Below, one piece after another: positions 61,953-64,000 of a stretch of 64,000 nt of DNA. Source of the DNA: JAWLBM01 sp041687675 (GTDB taxonomy: Bacteria > Pseudomonadota > Alphaproteobacteria > Rhizobiales > Pleomorphomonadaceae); NCBI GenBank assembly GCA_041687675.1, contig JAWLBM010000023.1, forward strand, positions 15,916-79,915, read 5' to 3'. Under the pieces are notes generated by a model, which saw only the letters and a program-made list of their open reading frames with translations, searched no databases and had not been told where the DNA came from. A program made the translations under genes and the position numbers. How positions within the stretch are numbered: position 1 is the stretch's first letter; each line of letters opens with the position of its first letter.

Positions 61953-62744
61953 TCAGAGGAGACCGCGGGCGATCCCGCCGTCGACGTTGACGGCCTGCCC
62001 GGTGACATAGGAGGCGAGCGGGCTGGCGAGCCAGACCACCATCACCCCGACCTCGTCGGGGGCGCCGAAGCGGCCGAGCGGGATGTCCCGCGAGAAGTCC
62101 TGCAGCACGGCCTCGCGGCTGCGGTTCTCCTCCGCCGCCATCTTGTCCGCGCGGTTGGTCCACAGCGGCGTCAGCGTGCGGCCGGGAGCGACGCAGTTGA
62201 CGCGGATGCCGGCCGCGGCGAATTCGCTCGCCAGCGTCTTGGTGAGGCCGAGCAGCCCCGCCTTGTGCACGTTGGAGACCACCTGGTGCTGGTAGGGCAT
62301 CTTCGAGGCGGCGGCGCCGAGCGTGACGATGGCCGGGCTGTCCCCCTTCTCCAGCGCGGGCTGCAGACCGCGGATGGCGCGCACGGTGGAGAGGACGTTG
62401 AAGGTGTAGTTCTCGATCCACTGCTCGTCGGTGAGATCGGCGAAGGCGGAGCGGATGCTGCCGCCGACCGCCGTCACCAGCACGTCCAGCGCGCCCCAGC
62501 GCTCGGCCACCGCGGCGGCGAGGATGTCGCCGGCGCCGGGCTCGGTCACGTCGCAGGCCAGCGTCGCCGGCCGGCGGCCGTCGGCGGCGGCGATCTGCTC
62601 CGCCGCGACCCCGAGGTTCTCCGCGCTGCGCGATGCGATCACCACGTCGGCGCCCTCGGCGACCATCATCGCCGCGGCCGCCTTGCCGATCCCGTAGCTG
62701 CCGCCGACGATGAGGCAGCGCCTGCGCTCGTATCCGAGGTTCAT
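61953..62744 (-). CDS. SDR-family protein lacking the catalytic tyrosine
   Basis: 263 residues. The SDR fold is clear: cofactor loop VGGSYGIGKA (about 14-23), helix-rich middle, RVNCVAPGRTLTPL and SYVTGQAVNVDGG at the C terminus. The active site is changed: in place of YxxxK there is SNVHK before AGLLGLTKTLA, so Tyr is replaced by Ser, and the NNAG motif reads TAVGG. GGGAGG lies before ATG 62744. It either uses other residues, binds NAD(P)H as a non-classical SDR, or is not a redox enzyme. It is coupled to the permease gene by 4 bases. Confidence 0.85.
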   Translation of the reverse strand: MNLGYERRRCLIVGGSYGIGKAAAAMMVAEGADVVIASRSAENLGVAAEQIAAADGRRPATLACDVTEPGAGDILAAAVAERWGALDVLVTAVGGSIRSAFADLTDEQWIENYTFNVLSTVRAIRGLQPALEKGDSPAIVTLGAAASKMPYQHQVVSNVHKAGLLGLTKTLASEFAAAGIRVNCVAPGRTLTPLWTNRADKMAAEENRSREAVLQDFSRDIPLGRFGAPDEVGVMVVWLASPLASYVTGQAVNVDGGIARGLL

Positions 62745-63832
62745 GACCTCCCTCCCCTCAGCCTCTCGTAGATCCGGAACACCACCAGCACCGTCGAGGA
62801 GACGATCGCGATCCGCATCACGTGGAAGGCGGTCACGATCTCGGCCTCGAGGTGCATCACCTGCGCCGTCAGCACCATCTCCGTCACCGCCGCCGGCGCC
62901 AGCGCCAGGAAGCTCGTCGTGTAGGGCAGCCCCGTCGCCGCCGCCAGCACCAAGGCGCCGGCCGCGGCGCAGCCGATCATGAACAGGGCCACCACGACCG
63001 CCGACGCGGTCACCCGCGGCAGGGCGGCGAGCAGGTCGCGCCGGAACTGGCAGCCGAGCCAGGTCCCGAGCACCACCTGCGCGACGACGATCACCGCCCA
63101 CGGCACCCGGACGGCGAAGAGGTCCGCCGCGCCGATCGCCATGCCGGCGAAGATCGGCCCGACCAGCCAGGGGTTCGGCAGCGGCGTCGGCTTCAAGAGC
63201 CGGGCGCCGAGGTAGCCGATCGCCAGCACCAGCGGCACCAGCATCAGGTCGCCGGTGGAGAGCGGCACCGGGTCCGGCGCCGTGCCCGCCTCGCCGAAGG
63301 CGACGACGAGGAAGGGCACCAGCGCCACCACCGCGGCCACCCGCATCGCGTGGACCACCGCGACCGGGCCCGACGACCCGCCGAAACGCTCGGCGACCAT
63401 CGCCATGTCGGCCATGCCGCCGGCCGCGGTCGCGAAGAATCCGGTCACCGGGTCCACCTTGCCCAGCGGCCGGAACAGGAAGGCGGCCGCCATGGTGTAG
63501 AGGATCACGTAGACCGTCGCGACCAGCATCGCCGGCATCAGGACCAGCGTCGCCCCCAGCACCGCCGGTGTGAAGCGGAGTCCCACGGCGACGCCGATCG
63601 CGACCTGGCCGAGTTCGCGGCCGTGCGGGATCAGCGCAAAGCCGAGGCCCGCCACGGAGAGGGCCGCGAACAGGAAGAACGGCCCGAGCATCCATGGCAG
63701 CGGCATCGACAGGACCGACGCCGCATAGCCGGCGGCGACCGCGATCGCATAGGTGAGCGCGAGCCTCCCCCACCACCGGGCGGTCCGCCATCCCGGGATG
63801 GCGGACCCGGACGCGAGGGGCTCGGTCGCCAT
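62741..63832 (-). CDS. AbrB-family (PF05145) membrane transporter
   Basis: 363 residues with about ten hydrophobic segments. Repeats of the family are seen in the two halves: LGQVAIGVAVGLRFTP (about 75-90) and AQVVLGTWLGCQFRRDLL (about 250-267). A metal- or anion-binding GGMADMAMVAERFGG loop (about 140-154) is present in the first half. Such proteins are often annotated as ammonia-monooxygenase-related or AbrB transporters, but their substrates are unknown. By operon position it probably carries the acid used by the PrpD enzymes. It overlaps the SDR gene by 4 bases and is preceded by the third PrpD gene at 3 bases. Confidence 0.82.
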   Translation of the reverse strand: MATEPLASGSAIPGWRTARWWGRLALTYAIAVAAGYAASVLSMPLPWMLGPFFLFAALSVAGLGFALIPHGRELGQVAIGVAVGLRFTPAVLGATLVLMPAMLVATVYVILYTMAAAFLFRPLGKVDPVTGFFATAAGGMADMAMVAERFGGSSGPVAVVHAMRVAAVVALVPFLVVAFGEAGTAPDPVPLSTGDLMLVPLVLAIGYLGARLLKPTPLPNPWLVGPIFAGMAIGAADLFAVRVPWAVIVVAQVVLGTWLGCQFRRDLLAALPRVTASAVVVALFMIGCAAAGALVLAAATGLPYTTSFLALAPAAVTEMVLTAQVMHLEAEIVTAFHVMRIAIVSSTVLVVFRIYERLRGGRS

Positions 63833-63835
63833 GGC

Positions 63836-64000
63836 TCAGCCGCCGAGCAGCGCCATCAGGCGGCTGACGTCCGGCAGGCTGTCGAACTCGGCGACCATGC
63901 CGATCACCTCGCGGGCGCGGCCCATGTCCCAGCGGGCGAACTCGGCGCATTCGAGGAACTTGGCCGAGACCTCCTCGTAGCTCATCGGGTTCGCGGGGCT
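63836..64000 (-). CDS. MmgE/PrpD family protein (third copy), 3' end only
   Basis: The last 54 codons of a gene that enters from the right edge. The reading frame is open to base 64000 and reads NPMSYEEVSAKFLECAEFAR, then ends VSRLMALLGG. This is the normal C-terminal helix region of MmgE/PrpD proteins, where NPLT/S...EL..KF is conserved (compare NPLTDAELEGKFADCAEG in the first copy). It starts the visible part of the leftward catabolic operon. Most of the gene lies outside the window. Confidence 0.8.
   Translation of the reverse strand, partial: SPANPMSYEEVSAKFLECAEFARWDMGRAREVIGMVAEFDSLPDVSRLMALLGG

Noticed and set aside
57107..64000. Methylcitrate cycle
   Set aside because: PrpD-like genes are present, but there is no prpB, prpC or acnD and the extra permease, SDR and dehydrogenase do not belong to that cycle.

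Overview
The window is a high-GC, gene-dense stretch of a bacterial chromosome. Several traits point to an alphaproteobacterium of the Hyphomicrobiales (Rhizobiales) type: paired YdcH/DUF465 proteins, a GTG-started rpsU, CtrA-type TTAA-N7-TTAAC boxes, a periplasmic DUF882 protein, a large YcbB-type L,D-transpeptidase, an ExoY-type sugar transferase and a HisKA_2 sensor kinase. No rRNA, tRNA, CRISPR array, insertion sequence or phage gene was found. The genus cannot be named from the sequence alone.

Layout. 1-5.8 kb is housekeeping: the 3' end of an OpgC-like membrane acyltransferase, two DUF465 genes, purE-purK, a class II glutamine amidotransferase, rpsU and a TPR lipoprotein. 5.8-13.4 kb is a catabolic locus. 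A leftward operon encodes an SsuD-like flavin monooxygenase, an aldo/keto reductase and a flavin reductase, followed by a DctQ-DctM-DctP TRAP transporter. Divergent from it are a GntR regulator and a Gfo/Idh/MocA-fold protein. The set matches the sulfoquinovose monooxygenase (SMO) pathway, but with a TRAP transporter in place of the ABC system and a probable NAD-dependent sulfoquinovosidase in place of the usual GH31 enzyme. The flavin reductase appears to carry a one-base deletion.

13.4-24 kb holds an AarF/UbiB-like kinase, an AbrB-Doc toxin-antitoxin pair whose Fic motif lacks its histidine, an M3 oligopeptidase, a TacA-like sigma-54 response regulator, an L,D-transpeptidase, a DUF882 protein and an SDR. 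24.3-27.1 kb is a two-gene redox module: a cytochrome b561 domain fused to an ethylbenzene-dehydrogenase-type heme domain, plus a 2Fe-2S/FAD reductase, behind a full CtrA box. 27.1-30.8 kb pairs a PstS-like binding protein with a GGDEF-EAL protein. 31-39 kb is carbohydrate metabolism: a SIS-domain deaminase/isomerase with nagA, a long palindromic repeat, an FrcBCA-like ABC transporter, and a divergent 2-hydroxyacid dehydrogenase with an FGGY kinase, around a perfect palindromic operator.

39-56 kb contains scattered exopolysaccharide functions (UDP-glucuronate epimerase, UDP-glucose dehydrogenase, OPX export lipoprotein, ExoY-type glycosyl-phosphate transferase, a small ExoX-like membrane protein, a beta-helix lipoprotein). 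Between them lie an Fsr-type MFS pump, a sensor kinase, a VOC dioxygenase, an EF-hand protein and an in-frame VTT-cupin fusion. 57-64 kb is a second leftward catabolic operon with three MmgE/PrpD paralogues, an isopropylmalate-dehydrogenase-like enzyme, an SDR with an altered active site, a PF05145 permease and a GntR/FCD regulator. Its substrate cannot be assigned and it is the least described system here.

Many genes are translationally coupled by 1-nt (TGATG) or 4-nt (ATGA) overlaps, which was used to fix starts and operon limits.
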